From: DATGIQ01 sp035295665
GTDB lineage: Bacteria > Planctomycetota > Planctomycetia > Gemmatales > Gemmataceae
Direction of reading: 5' to 3'
DNA length: 64,000 nt
Assembly (NCBI GenBank): GCA_035295665.1
Contig: DATGIQ010000544.1
Location: 1-64,000, forward strand
The notes under the pieces are model-generated. The model did not search any database, was not told the DNA's origin, and saw only the letters and a program-made list of their open reading frames with translations. Position 1 is the first letter of the stretch; each line of letters opens with the position of its first letter. Positions 29,932 through 38,680 of the stretch are shown here, one piece after another. The position numbers and the translations under genes were made by a program.

Positions 29932-30510
29932 CTGCGTCGTTCCGCGTCATCGCGCCGCCGCCAGCAAACACACCGGCAACCCGCCCGCCTTGGGCGATCC
30001 TTCGTGCCCAGGCTCGAACCACTCGAAGACCGTACGGTCCTCAGCACGCTGACGGTCACGAATCCTGCCGACAGCGGCGACGGGTCGCTGCGCGCGGCGA
30101 TCGCCCTCGCCCAGAGCGGAGATCAAATCGCCTTTGACACGAGCCTCAAGGGGCAGACCATCACCCTCACCAGCGGTCAGCTGGCGATCACTCAGAGACT
30201 GGACATCGAAGGCCCGGGCGCCGGCCAGCTGGCCGTCAGCGGCAACCACGCCAGCCAGATCTTTGCGGTCAGCGGCGGCGTGACGGTCACGATCCCCGGC
30301 TTGACGCTCACGGACGGCATGGTCGCCGGCAACGACGGGGGCGGCGCTGTCTTGAACTCCGGCAGCAGCCTGACCCTCGCCAAGGGCGGCAATGGCCTCG
30401 GCGGCGCTCTCTATGTCGCGGGCGGTACCGCATCCATTACGCATACGGCCGTTGGCCACAACAAGGCCGTTGGCGGCAACGGCTCCGGCGTGGCCATCAA
30501 GAGCCGGTAA
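29902..30510 (+). CDS. Short secreted beta-helix-type protein with planctomycete LEPLEDR motif, probably truncated
   Basis: 202 residues. The N-terminus is basic (RVLRRSASSRRRQQTHRQ) and then reads VPRLEPLEDRTVLSTLTV, a motif common near the start of large planctomycete extracellular proteins. It is followed by NPADSGDGSLRAAIALAQSGDQIAFD, the opening of a right-handed beta-helix found in many surface proteins, and Gly/Ala-rich repeats. Proteins with this head usually run to many hundreds of residues; here the frame stops after about 200, in GSGVAIKSR, with no recognisable continuation nearby, so it looks truncated. The GTG start is set by comparison with the copy 1 leader. Confidence 0.7.
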   Translation: MSLSNVSSRVLRRSASSRRRQQTHRQPARLGRSFVPRLEPLEDRTVLSTLTVTNPADSGDGSLRAAIALAQSGDQIAFDTSLKGQTITLTSGQLAITQRLDIEGPGAGQLAVSGNHASQIFAVSGGVTVTIPGLTLTDGMVAGNDGGGAVLNSGSSLTLAKGGNGLGGALYVAGGTASITHTAVGHNKAVGGNGSGVAIKSR

Positions 30511-30947
30511 TCTTTCGATAGAAGCGCCTCGCCTTGGATCCATAAGCCCGGCTGCTTACCGGTCTGTGGTGCAGTCTGGATGGGCTTTTTATGAGACCCT
30601 TACACTGGTTTGCTGTTTCATTGCTACTCACGGGCCAGGATCGCGAGCAACTGTTCATTGGTCGTGCCTTACTGCAAGGCATTGGTGCACGTGCTCAAAC
30701 CGCTTGTATGGGCAGGATGGTGCAGCGCCAACGCATACAAATCCTGCACCTGGATCAGACGTATTGTACCGGACCTCAACGAGAAGACCATCGACATTCG
30801 TTCCTGCCGCGATGATCTTGGCGTTCGCTCATCCTCTGCATAATTCGGCCAAACAAGCCCGAAGTACCAGCGAAGTCCTCGCTAACGCTTCGGGCTTGTA
30901 ACTGGACGGATCGTCCACATTCTTACCGCAAGGCCACCTTGCATGGC
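30511..30947. other. Non-coding gap with a REP-like palindrome
   Basis: No frame here has a ribosome site together with a recognisable family. Short frames on both strands may be scraps of decayed genes. The one clear element is the palindrome at 30853-30899. Confidence 0.4.
30853..30899. repeat. REP-like palindrome ACAAGCCCGAAG...CTTCGGGCTTGT
   Basis: Perfect 12-base outer arms at 30853-30864 and 30888-30899, with an inner pair AGCGA and TCGCT. It has the same layout as the element at 18191-18252, including the CCAGCGAAG core, so the two look like members of one family. It sits beyond the end of the stress-protein gene, which is on the minus strand. Confidence 0.65.
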
Positions 30948-31478
30948 TCAGACCAACGGCCCCGTCGCACCGTGTCGAGATGTGTCGGCCGTGCGTCCAC
31001 CGTGGCTCCGCAGGATGGCCACGGCATCCGCCGCGCGATCCTCGGCCTTGACCGTGACAATGGTCCGACCCGCCTTGAGCTCGCTGTGGTAGCGTTGCGC
31101 ATCTTCTTTCGAAAACCCCAGGGCCACGAACGGGCCCAGGTAGCTTCCCACCGCCGCCCCGGCCGCGCCACCCAGCACCAACCCTGTCAAGATGCCGCCC
31201 GCCACGACAGGACCAATACCCGGGATGACCGCGGCTGCCACAGCCCCCGCAATTGCTCCGATGGCCCCTCCCGCGGTGGCACCCGTCACGGCCCCTTGCG
31301 CGGCATTCTCTTCAGTCTTCTCGTTAGCCGTGGTCGCCTCCGTCACCTGTCCGCCGGGCATCACCACGCCAATCTGGTCATGCCGGAACCCCGCATGCCA
31401 CAGGTTATCAATGGCGCTCTCCGCCTGGCCTCGATTCTCGAAGACTGCCGTCACCATCGTTTCCGTTGCGGTTGCCAC
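30948..31478 (-). CDS. General-stress-protein-17M-like protein with glycine-zipper region
   Basis: 176 residues. Residues 8-45 (VTAVFENRGQAESAIDNLWHAGFRHDQIGVVM) match the domain of general stress protein 17M and related proteins. Residues 60-130 are a Gly/Ala-rich hydrophobic stretch (GAVTGATAGGAIGAIAGAVAAA), like a glycine zipper that may insert in a membrane. The C-terminus (AQRYHSELKAGRTIVTVKAEDRAADAVAILRSHGG) is typical of the family. GTG at 31478 has AGGAGG six bases upstream. A stress role is inferred from the family; no biochemical function is known. Confidence 0.85.
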   Translation of the reverse strand: MATATETMVTAVFENRGQAESAIDNLWHAGFRHDQIGVVMPGGQVTEATTANEKTEENAAQGAVTGATAGGAIGAIAGAVAAAVIPGIGPVVAGGILTGLVLGGAAGAAVGSYLGPFVALGFSKEDAQRYHSELKAGRTIVTVKAEDRAADAVAILRSHGGRTADTSRHGATGPLV

Positions 31479-31597
31479 AGGCCACCTCCTGTTGAAGAAG
31501 TTTTTGCTGGAGATTTCTCGAGAACAATCACCGAACGGCGCTTGCGCCTACGCTTTTAGTCGATGCAAGTCCGGTGCCAGCCCTCGGCAGAAGGGAT

Positions 31598-31628
31598 GAG
31601 CTTGGGCGATCGCAAGGACTCCAAGCTC
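31598..31628 (-). terminator. Possible end hairpin of the mgs/mgd operon
   Basis: Eight-base arms GAGCTTGG and CCAAGCTC at 31598-31605 and 31621-31628, 83 bases past the last stop of the leftward operon. No T-run, so support is weak. Confidence 0.3.
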
Positions 31629-31711
31629 ATGCGGAAGAACCAAATTGGCCAAATCTGCTTGGCTCGTGCTTGCATTTCGGGCCAGTGCCTCTCGAGCGTG
31701 AATTGCACGCA

Positions 31712-32440
31712 TCACTCACCGGTTCGCTTGGCAGAAGTTAAGATCTGCCAAGCGTCGAGCCCTACCGGTGCGATCCCGTGGCTTCGTCCCGCCTCCAGCA
31801 ACTGTTCCCAGATATACTCTCCGAGATCCCAGGCCACCGCTATCAGCACCTCGCCGAGCGCGATTTCCGGAGGATGAATCAGCACCGCATGCACACCCGC
31901 CAGGCTAGTCTCTGCGCAGCTACCGCCGGGGAATGCGGAAGAATTCAGATCCAAGGCCGTGAGGCAGCGGAGCGCCTTTTCGGTAGATGAGCCAAGAAGT
32001 GAAAACAGTGCGTACGATGAGCGGACATCCTGCTGCGAATTCGGAGACTCACGATTCCGAGCGTCAAACCAGGCGTGCAGGCTGGCCGCGTTGGTGGTGA
32101 GCGCGAGGAACAGCCAGTGATCTTCAGTCAGGCGGCACGCCAATGCGCGGGTTCCAACATCCAATGCCGCAACACGATGGGGCCCAAGCGACGAGCCTTC
32201 CTCACGCAGCTTTTGTGCCAGGCTTCCCCCGCGGACGCTGATCTTTGCAAAGGCGCTGAGGTCCGCCAAACCCAAGCCTGCTCGCGCCGCTGCCACTTCG
32301 TGAGCCGTGTCGGAATACGAGACGGCCACTTGCCAACCATCCCGTTCCACAAAGCGAGCGCCCCGGGCTGTGTGCCAGTGATGGAGCGGTGTTCGAGCCA
32401 GCGCTGGAGCCGGTGGTGGCACGATAATCAGCTTCCCCAT
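31712..32440 (-). CDS. mgdD: N-methylglutamate dehydrogenase subunit D (sarcosine oxidase gamma-like)
   Basis: 242 residues, GcvT-like. It shares the lead HHWHTARGARFVERDGWQVAVSY and DLSAFAKISVRG with the gamma subunit of four-part sarcosine oxidases. That subunit packs on the alpha subunit and has no cofactor of its own. ATG at 32440 lies one base after the stop of the alpha-like gene, so it is the last gene of the leftward operon. The name rests on the gene cluster; by sequence alone it would be called sarcosine oxidase gamma subunit. Confidence 0.75.
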   Translation of the reverse strand: MGKLIIVPPPAPALARTPLHHWHTARGARFVERDGWQVAVSYSDTAHEVAAARAGLGLADLSAFAKISVRGGSLAQKLREEGSSLGPHRVAALDVGTRALACRLTEDHWLFLALTTNAASLHAWFDARNRESPNSQQDVRSSYALFSLLGSSTEKALRCLTALDLNSSAFPGGSCAETSLAGVHAVLIHPPEIALGEVLIAVAWDLGEYIWEQLLEAGRSHGIAPVGLDAWQILTSAKRTGE

Positions 32441-32441
32441 T

Positions 32442-35189
32442 TCAACTCCGCAGGCGTTTCCCCTGTGGATCGTAAAACGGCAGCGGCGCCACCAAGGCCG
32501 GTACATCGACTTCATTCCAGCGAATCCGGAATGGATGATGCACCGTGGCCATTCCCGCGGGCAGCCAGGCCAGGCCAATGCTTTGCCCAAGGGTTGGACT
32601 GAAGCGCGTGCTGGTGAGCCGGCCGACCGGCTTACCGTCGTTTACGACCTGACACCCTTCTGGAGCCACGCCGAATGTATCGACCATACGAAACCCCACC
32701 AGCCGCGACCGGGGCTCCATCGCTCGGAGGCGCAGCAACGGTTCGCGGCCATGGAAGCGTGGCTTCTCGAAGCGAATCATTCGGCCGAGTCCCGCCTCCA
32801 ACGGGTTCGAAAGAGCGTCCGTGTCCTGGCCGATGATCAGATGCCCTTTTTCCAAACGCAGTAGCCGTTGCGCCTCCACGCCAAAGGGTCGGAGCCCGAA
32901 ATCTTGGCCGGCCCCGCACAGGGCTTCCCAGAGATACCAGGCGTAAGCACTCGGACAGTGGATTTCATAACCGAGCTCACCGACAAAACCGATCCGCAAG
33001 AGCCGGCAGCCCACGCCGGCAACTTCGCCTTCGCGCATGCTCAGATACGGAAACCCGGCCGCGGAGACATCGAGCGCGGTCACTCGGCGGAGCACGTCGC
33101 GGGAATTCGGGCCGGCAAGGTTCATGGCCGCCCAGCCGGAGGTGTGGTTGAGCACCGTGGCGTTCAATCGCCAAGCCGCTTTCCACAATTCGAGCCACTG
33201 GAAGATGAACTCGGCGTTGCCCGTGGTGGCCGTCAGGTAGAAACGATCGGGCCCCAGCCGGACCCCTACCCCATCATCTAGCAGGATGCCGTCTTCATTG
33301 CACATCACCCCGTAGCGAATCGAGCCACGTCGGAGATCGGCCCATTGATTGAGATAGACGCGCTCCAGCAGCTCGGCTGCATCCGGTCCCACGACCTCGA
33401 TCTTGCCGAGCGTGCTGACATCAATCAATCCGACACCGGTGCGAACGGCCTGCACTTCCGCCGCCGGATCGCCATAGCTCTCGGGGCGTTTCCATTGTCC
33501 GGCATCCAGCCAATGGGCGCTGGCTTGGACGTGCCAATGGTGCAAGGGCGTCCGTCGAACGACGGCATAGCGCTGGCCGGCGGCTAACACGGCTAGCTCG
33601 ACCGGGACAACCGGCGGCCGGGCGGTCGTCGCGCCGACCCGATCAATGGTTTGGCCAGTCGCATGGGCACACACCTCGATCGCCGTTCGACCACACACCT
33701 TGCCCTGGCAAGGCCCCATGTTCACGGTTGTGTAGCGTTTCAGCGTTTCGATACCATCGAAACCTTCGGCGATCGCTTGGTGCAGATCTTTTTCGGTGAC
33801 ATCCTCGCAGAGGCACACGAACCGTTTCCGTTCGCGCGAATCCGTCTGTGGGCAAAGGCAACGCGAGTCCGGTGCCGCGGCAGAGGCTGTGCCTGCCACG
33901 GTACCGGAGGCCCGCAATCCAGGTATTGGATTCGCCAGCAGCCACCGCCCATCGGTACGGTGGAAACGCATTCCCCCTTGCAAGAGCAGCTCATTGGCCG
34001 GTTGCAACTGGGAAGCCTGGCACAGGAGATCACAGGCAATCTCTCGCCGGGAGGTTTCGTCCACGGTTCCATCGTTCCGCATTTTTGCGACGCAGACCGC
34101 ACGGAGATGATTGCGGCCTCGGGCTGCGACCACCGTATGGGAGACCAGGAACGGGATGCCGAGCGGATGATTCGCGGGCTCTCTCCTCCGGACATCGACA
34201 ATCGCGGCAACCTCGATGCCCAGCTGCACGAGGCGATTTGCCAGGTTCGTTGCATCATCTCTGTCGGTCAGCACCACCGCCCGCCGACCGGCACGCACAC
34301 CATAAAGTGCCGCCAACCGCAATACGCCTTGGCTCAGGAAAATGCCCGGAAGATCATTATTGTGAAAAACGAATGGCCGTTCTCGACCACCGGTGCAGAC
34401 GATCACCTGCTTGGCGCGGATTTTCAACAGACGATCGCCCTGCACGGCGGCGACCAGATTCCCCTGGTAAAGACCGAACACCGCGCAGTTTTCCAGAAGA
34501 CGAACCCGGGGATGACTTCGCAGGGGCTGCTCCAAGGCATCGACATCCTGACAGTCCCTCGACTCTTCGAGAAGCAAATGGCCGCCCAGGCGCGGTTGCC
34601 GCTCGACAAGGAGGACAGCAACACCGGCCGTGGCCGCCTCCAAGGCCGCGGCCATCCCCGCCGGCCCGGCCCCGATCACGCACACTTCTGGATGCAGCCA
34701 TTCAATTTCGGCATGGACTCGTGGCACCTGCTGGATATCGATGCGACCCAGCCCAGCAAGGTTGCGCAGAACCTTCTCGAAGAACGGCCACAGCCAGCGG
34801 GGTCGATGGAACCGCGTGTAATAGAATCCGACCGACAAAAAACGATCGAATCGGTCCAACACGCGGAGGACATCCCAGCGGAGCGAGGGCCAGGCATTTT
34901 GGTGGCACACGACCTGTCCCTGCTGGGCCGGCTCGATGCAGGTGCGCACATTGGGCCGACCATCTACCTGCATGAGGCAATTGGGACAATCGCCGGATAC
35001 ACAGAACAGTCCGCGTGGCCGGTGGTATTTGAAGCTGCGGGTAAAGATACGCACTCCCGCGGCATAAAGGGCCGCCCCGATGCTCTGCCCAGCCAGGGCC
35101 GAAATCGTTCTCCCTTCGAACGTGAACATCACAGCGCGATTCGGATCGGTCAGCCTGCCGCTGGGGGATGGCATCCTTGCTTCCTTCAT
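32442..35189 (-). CDS. mgdC: N-methylglutamate dehydrogenase subunit C (sarcosine oxidase alpha-like)
   Basis: 915 residues with the full alpha-subunit plan. Residues 15-95 are a 2Fe-2S-type domain with Cys63, Cys68, Cys71 and Cys84. A dinucleotide site begins near residue 170 (VCVIGAGPAGMAAALEAA), a Cys-rich segment lies near 480 (FVCLCEDVTEKDL, NMGPCQGKVCGRTAI), and residues about 550-915 form a GcvT-type folate-binding domain (GVGLIDVSTLGKIEVVGPDAAELLERV, LEAGLGRMIRFEK). The folate domain takes up the one-carbon unit released from the substrate. The start overlaps the delta-like gene as ATGA. Expected substrate N-methylglutamate is inferred from context; sarcosine is the alternative. Confidence 0.85.
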   Translation of the reverse strand: MKEARMPSPSGRLTDPNRAVMFTFEGRTISALAGQSIGAALYAAGVRIFTRSFKYHRPRGLFCVSGDCPNCLMQVDGRPNVRTCIEPAQQGQVVCHQNAWPSLRWDVLRVLDRFDRFLSVGFYYTRFHRPRWLWPFFEKVLRNLAGLGRIDIQQVPRVHAEIEWLHPEVCVIGAGPAGMAAALEAATAGVAVLLVERQPRLGGHLLLEESRDCQDVDALEQPLRSHPRVRLLENCAVFGLYQGNLVAAVQGDRLLKIRAKQVIVCTGGRERPFVFHNNDLPGIFLSQGVLRLAALYGVRAGRRAVVLTDRDDATNLANRLVQLGIEVAAIVDVRRREPANHPLGIPFLVSHTVVAARGRNHLRAVCVAKMRNDGTVDETSRREIACDLLCQASQLQPANELLLQGGMRFHRTDGRWLLANPIPGLRASGTVAGTASAAAPDSRCLCPQTDSRERKRFVCLCEDVTEKDLHQAIAEGFDGIETLKRYTTVNMGPCQGKVCGRTAIEVCAHATGQTIDRVGATTARPPVVPVELAVLAAGQRYAVVRRTPLHHWHVQASAHWLDAGQWKRPESYGDPAAEVQAVRTGVGLIDVSTLGKIEVVGPDAAELLERVYLNQWADLRRGSIRYGVMCNEDGILLDDGVGVRLGPDRFYLTATTGNAEFIFQWLELWKAAWRLNATVLNHTSGWAAMNLAGPNSRDVLRRVTALDVSAAGFPYLSMREGEVAGVGCRLLRIGFVGELGYEIHCPSAYAWYLWEALCGAGQDFGLRPFGVEAQRLLRLEKGHLIIGQDTDALSNPLEAGLGRMIRFEKPRFHGREPLLRLRAMEPRSRLVGFRMVDTFGVAPEGCQVVNDGKPVGRLTSTRFSPTLGQSIGLAWLPAGMATVHHPFRIRWNEVDVPALVAPLPFYDPQGKRLRS

Positions 35190-35425
35190 GATGGCTCTCC
35201 ATCAAGCCAGGCCGTGTGCAGAACTTCGTTGGTACGGACATCGCGCACGGCCACCAGCCAGCGCCGGCAGCCAAAGCGATGGAACCAGCGCTCGTGCTGC
35301 GGTCCGGGCAGATTACTGCTCGAAGGACGGCCCGGCGGCGTCTCGATGGCCAGGATTTGGCCACCGTATCGGAATTCCTGAGCATCACGGGGGCCACAAT
35401 TCGGGCAGTTCAAGAGGAACGACAT
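35186..35425 (-). CDS. mgdB: N-methylglutamate dehydrogenase subunit B (sarcosine oxidase delta-like)
   Basis: 79 residues, the small zinc-binding delta subunit. The zinc ligands are visible: CPNCGPRDAQEF (Cys7, Cys10), then RWFHRFGCRRW (His and Cys). ATG at 35425 gives MSFLLNCPNCG, the family start, although the frame is open further upstream. Its stop overlaps the alpha-like start by four bases. Confidence 0.85.
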   Translation of the reverse strand: MSFLLNCPNCGPRDAQEFRYGGQILAIETPPGRPSSSNLPGPQHERWFHRFGCRRWLVAVRDVRTNEVLHTAWLDGEPS

Positions 35426-35464
35426 CCCGTTCACCCCGTCATGAAAATCGTGATCCTGGTTCAG

Positions 35465-35530
35465 AACCCTCCCCAACAAGGTGTCTGAAACTGCTGTATC
35501 AACGTTCCCGACAGCTTGTTGGGGAGGGTT
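35465..35530 (-). other. Long hairpin between mgsC and mgdB
   Basis: Perfect 16-base arms, 35465-35480 (AACCCTCCCCAACAAG) and 35515-35530, around a 34-base loop. It begins three bases after the mgsC stop and lies inside the operon, 40 bases before mgdB. It may partly stop transcription or shield the mgs part of the message, giving different amounts of synthase and dehydrogenase. Confidence 0.7.
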
Positions 35531-35532
35531 TC

Positions 35533-36903
35533 TCAGCGTTTCCAACCCGGCCCGCCGCCGAAGACGACGTTGGTGCCAGCCAGCGGCAAGCCGGTGATCA
35601 GGGACGCCTCCAAGGTAAGGGCCCGCAGGTCTTCGGGCTCCAGATCATGGACATCGCGCTTGCCACAGGCCCGAGCGAGGATTTGTACCTCGGCGGTCAC
35701 GGCATGAAACCAATTCGCCACACGCTCGGCCGCCGGCTCGATTTCAAGCCGTTTCATCAGCTCAGGATCCTGCGTCGTGATGCCGACCGGACAGCGGCCG
35801 GTGTGGCAATGATGGCAAGCATAAGGCGCCGCACCAATCGCGTGGTAATCTTCCACGTACAACGGCTTATTGCAGTTGAGCGCGATCAAGGCGGCTGTGC
35901 CGACATACACGGCATCGGCCCCCAGGGCCAGCGCTTTGGCCACATCGCTGCCGTGCCGGATGCCGCCGGCGATGATCAGTTGTACTTCCATCAACAGCCC
36001 CATTTCCTCCAAGGCGGCCCGCGCCTCGCACACCGCGGCCAAGGTTGGGATGCCGGTATGTTCCTGGAGAAGATCAGGGGATGCGCCGGTGCCCCCTTCC
36101 ATGCCATCAATGACCACCACATCGGCACCGGCCTTGGCCGCCAGCTTGACATCGTCGTAGACCCGGCTGGCCCCCAGCTTGACGAAGATCGGCACTTTCC
36201 AGTCGGTGGCCTCGCGCAGCTCTTCAATCTTCAGGATCATGTCGTCGGGACCCAGGAAATCTGGATGACGGCATGGGCTGCGCTGGTCTACGCCGGGCGG
36301 CAAATCACGCAGGTGGGCAATCTCCGGCGAAACCTTGGAGCCGAGCAAGAGACCGCCGGTGCCCGGCTTGGCACCCTGGCCGATGGTAAGCTCGATGGCA
36401 TCCGCTTGCCGGAGGTGATGGATGTTGATCCCATAGCGGCTCGGCAAGACCTCATAAATCAGGACCCGGGAATGCTCGCGCTCCGCCGGCAACATGCCGC
36501 CGTCGCCGGTGGTGGTGGACGTGCCGGCTTGCCGCGCCCCGCGGGCCAGGGCTACCTTGGCGTTGTAGGAAAGCGCTCCGTAACTCATCCCTGTGACCAT
36601 GACCGGGATGTCCAGCTCGACCGGCTTCTCGGCATGCCGGGTGCCCAGGACCGTCTTGGTCGAACATTGTTCGCGATAACCTTCCAGCGGAATGCGCGTC
36701 AGGCCACACGGGACAAAGGTCAAATCATCGAACGTACTCCAGGTCCGGGGACGCAACGTACCGAAACCCCGAATCCGGTAGCGGCCCAGTTCGGCTTTAG
36801 TTTGGATGTCTTCGATGATGGCGGCGGTGTAGGTGCCGCTTGGTTGCGGAGCCGGCAAATAAAAAGCATTTTCCGGTTCGGCAGCCCCAGCATCCTTGGC
36901 CAT
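35533..36903 (-). CDS. mgsC: N-methylglutamate synthase subunit C (glutamate-synthase FMN-domain-like)
   Basis: 456 residues, related to the central and FMN-binding part of the glutamate synthase large subunit. Visible landmarks: VMVTGMSYGALSYNAKVALARGA, TGDGGMLPAE, IGQGAKPGTGGLL, VVIDGMEGGTGASP (FMN phosphate region), and ACHHCHTGRCPVGITTQ, a Cys cluster (C-x2-C-x4-C) that would hold an Fe-S centre. ATG at 36903 is preferred because GAGG sits just upstream. In methylamine users this subunit, with MgsA and MgsB, converts gamma-glutamylmethylamide and 2-oxoglutarate to N-methylglutamate. Seen alone it would be called an FMN-binding glutamate synthase family protein. Confidence 0.85.
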   Translation of the reverse strand: MAKDAGAAEPENAFYLPAPQPSGTYTAAIIEDIQTKAELGRYRIRGFGTLRPRTWSTFDDLTFVPCGLTRIPLEGYREQCSTKTVLGTRHAEKPVELDIPVMVTGMSYGALSYNAKVALARGARQAGTSTTTGDGGMLPAEREHSRVLIYEVLPSRYGINIHHLRQADAIELTIGQGAKPGTGGLLLGSKVSPEIAHLRDLPPGVDQRSPCRHPDFLGPDDMILKIEELREATDWKVPIFVKLGASRVYDDVKLAAKAGADVVVIDGMEGGTGASPDLLQEHTGIPTLAAVCEARAALEEMGLLMEVQLIIAGGIRHGSDVAKALALGADAVYVGTAALIALNCNKPLYVEDYHAIGAAPYACHHCHTGRCPVGITTQDPELMKRLEIEPAAERVANWFHAVTAEVQILARACGKRDVHDLEPEDLRALTLEASLITGLPLAGTNVVFGGGPGWKR

Positions 36904-36926
36904 ACTATCCTCGCGATTTGTCGAGT

Positions 36927-37646
36927 TCACAATGCCGCCTTCCACACCCCGAGTTCCTTGCGATCAAAGTTCCACAACTTGCGGCCAGAAACGACCTTTC
37001 GAAACGCCGCCGGCGCGGGCAACTGGTAGGTCGTAAGCAGATCATGCAGAGCGGCCCGCTCCTCGGCGGTCGGTTCTTCGATGACTGCGTCATTGCCCAG
37101 CTCGGCGATTTGGCCGCCGACGAATACGACGCCTTCGTACATTGAATCGGCCAGGGCTTCGCCGGCATCTCCGCAGATAATGATCCGGCCCTTTTGCATC
37201 ATGAAGCCGGCCAAGCAGCCGCAATTGCCGCCAACCAAAAGCGTGCCGCCTTTCATCGATACGCCGGCCCGAGCCGCTGCATCGCCGCGCACCACCACCG
37301 TGCCGCCACGAATCGACGCGGCCACGCCGCTGCCGGCATGCCCATGAATCGTTACGGTCCCGCTGAGCATTGATTCGGCCGTGCCCCAACCAGCACTGCC
37401 GCGGATCTCGACATGGGCACCGTCCATCATGCCGGCACAGTAATAGCCAACACTTCCTTCGAAAACGATGTGCACCGGATGAAGGAGTGCGACGCCGAGG
37501 TTATGGCGAGCATCGGGTTCGAGCACGTGAATTTCATGGCGCCCATTTGCAATGGCTTCCCGGAGCAAGCCATTGATTTGGCGAGTCGATTTTCCCCGAC
37601 AGTCGATGGAGAAGGTCAAGGGAGATACCTCGGATCCGCTTGCCAA
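36927..37646 (-). CDS. mgsB: N-methylglutamate synthase subunit B (GXGXG-domain protein)
   Basis: About 239 residues, matching the C-terminal GXGXG beta-helix domain of glutamate synthase: repeating turns such as GSAGWGTAESMLSG, GHAGSGVAASIRGG and GDAAARAGVSMKGG. This domain has a structural role in linking the amidotransferase and synthase parts. TTG at 37646 starts five bases after the mgsA stop; a later TTG at 37619 with GAGG upstream is an alternative. It is between mgsA and mgsC as expected for a glutamate synthase cut into three genes. Confidence 0.83.
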   Translation of the reverse strand: MASGSEVSPLTFSIDCRGKSTRQINGLLREAIANGRHEIHVLEPDARHNLGVALLHPVHIVFEGSVGYYCAGMMDGAHVEIRGSAGWGTAESMLSGTVTIHGHAGSGVAASIRGGTVVVRGDAAARAGVSMKGGTLLVGGNCGCLAGFMMQKGRIIICGDAGEALADSMYEGVVFVGGQIAELGNDAVIEEPTAEERAALHDLLTTYQLPAPAAFRKVVSGRKLWNFDRKELGVWKAAL

Positions 37647-37651
37647 AGGGA

Positions 37652-38563
37652 TTATTCGACATCCACCCTATTTGTTGTTTGCCAAATCGCCATGGTCCCC
37701 GGCGCCGGCTCGCCGGCCACAAAGTTTGCTCCAAACGTTTGCCGCAGGGCAATTTCCTCCGTGGCGATGGCCACAAAGTCCTCGCTTTCGGCCACGACCA
37801 GCGGCTTGAATCCAAAGCGATCCCGGACGTAAGCGAGGCAACCTCCCGTCGCGGCCAGATAGCTGAATGAGCCATCGAAGTCATCGAGCGAAGACCGCAG
37901 CGCATCGGTCAGCGCCATCCCGGTAGCCATGCGCTCACACAAGTAAATGCCGATTACTTCCGAATCGTTCTCGGTGTAGAAACGATAGCCGCGCTGCTCA
38001 TAGCGGCGGCGGAGCTTGTGATAGTTCGTGATGTGCCCATTGTGCACCGTGGCCAAGTCCGGTACGCCGTGGGCCCAGAACGGCTGCGAATGACTGAGAT
38101 CCACCCGGCTTTCCGTGGAGAGCCGGGTGTGTCCGATGCCGTGCGTGCCGGCCAAGGCACTGATGCGATAGGTCGCCTCGAGCTGTTGTGGCGAGCCAAC
38201 CTGTTTGAACAGGTTCAGCTGTCGGCCCAGGCAAATCACTTCGCTGCCGGGCCAGCGGTGGAGGATTTTTTCCTCCAGGGTCCTTGCGTCCCCGCCCGAA
38301 GCAAGCATGGCATCGTACACCCCGTTGCCGTGATCGTGAACCGGCACGAGGCCCATGTCGCGGAATGCCGTGGCCATTTTGTCGGGCTCCAGGCCGGCCG
38401 GCACGCTCAGGCGCATGTGCCATTCGCCCGGCGGCCCGAACAGGGCCACGCCGGCCGAATCCGGCCCACGGCAGGAAAGAGCCTGGAGCATGGTCAGAAG
38501 GGTGCGCCCCAACGGACGGGACGGCGCGGCGCGCTTTTCGAGAAACCCAACGATGCCACACAT
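37652..38563 (-). CDS. mgsA: N-methylglutamate synthase subunit A (class II glutamine amidotransferase)
   Basis: 303 residues. The protein begins MCGIVGF, with Cys2 as the N-terminal nucleophile of class II amidotransferases, followed by CRGPDSAG, HTRLSTESRVDLSHSQPF, TVHNGHITNY and DFDGSFSYLAA. It should cleave the amide bond of the gamma-glutamyl substrate and pass the amine through a channel to MgsC. ATG at 38563 has AGGAA seven bases upstream and lies about 35 bases from a good -10 box. First gene of the six-gene leftward operon. Confidence 0.88.
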   Translation of the reverse strand: MCGIVGFLEKRAAPSRPLGRTLLTMLQALSCRGPDSAGVALFGPPGEWHMRLSVPAGLEPDKMATAFRDMGLVPVHDHGNGVYDAMLASGGDARTLEEKILHRWPGSEVICLGRQLNLFKQVGSPQQLEATYRISALAGTHGIGHTRLSTESRVDLSHSQPFWAHGVPDLATVHNGHITNYHKLRRRYEQRGYRFYTENDSEVIGIYLCERMATGMALTDALRSSLDDFDGSFSYLAATGGCLAYVRDRFGFKPLVVAESEDFVAIATEEIALRQTFGANFVAGEPAPGTMAIWQTTNRVDVE

Positions 38564-38575
38564 ATCATTTCCTAC

Positions 38576-38625
38576 TTGAGTCCAGCCGGCCAGACGATTA
38601 TACACAGTTTCTGCGTGCCACCCAA
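38576..38625. promoter_or_regulatory. Bidirectional promoter with overlapping -10 boxes
   Basis: Rightward: TTGAGT at 38576-38581, 17-base spacer, TATACA at 38599-38604, towards gmaS. Leftward: TTGGGT (38625-38620), 17-base spacer, TATAAT (38602-38597), towards mgsA. The two -10 boxes share four bases. One site therefore can fire either operon, and polymerase bound one way excludes the other. Confidence 0.7.
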
Positions 38626-38680
38626 CGAGGTTCCGTGCCCAAGGGAGTACCACTTACCATTCGCCCGTGGGAGAAACACC

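Noticed and set aside
31560..31630. A stretch reminiscent of a cobalamin riboswitch core
   Set aside because: Only a few short words match; the required paired elements are missing and it does not precede a cobalamin gene.
33651..35381. 576-codon frame on the plus strand across mgdC
   Set aside because: Opposite to a well-supported 915-residue gene with all expected motifs; the frame crosses the mgdC/mgdB border without any recognisable domain.
35080..37029. 649-codon frame on the plus strand across mgsC
   Set aside because: Shadow of mgsC and its neighbours; no start signal, no domain.
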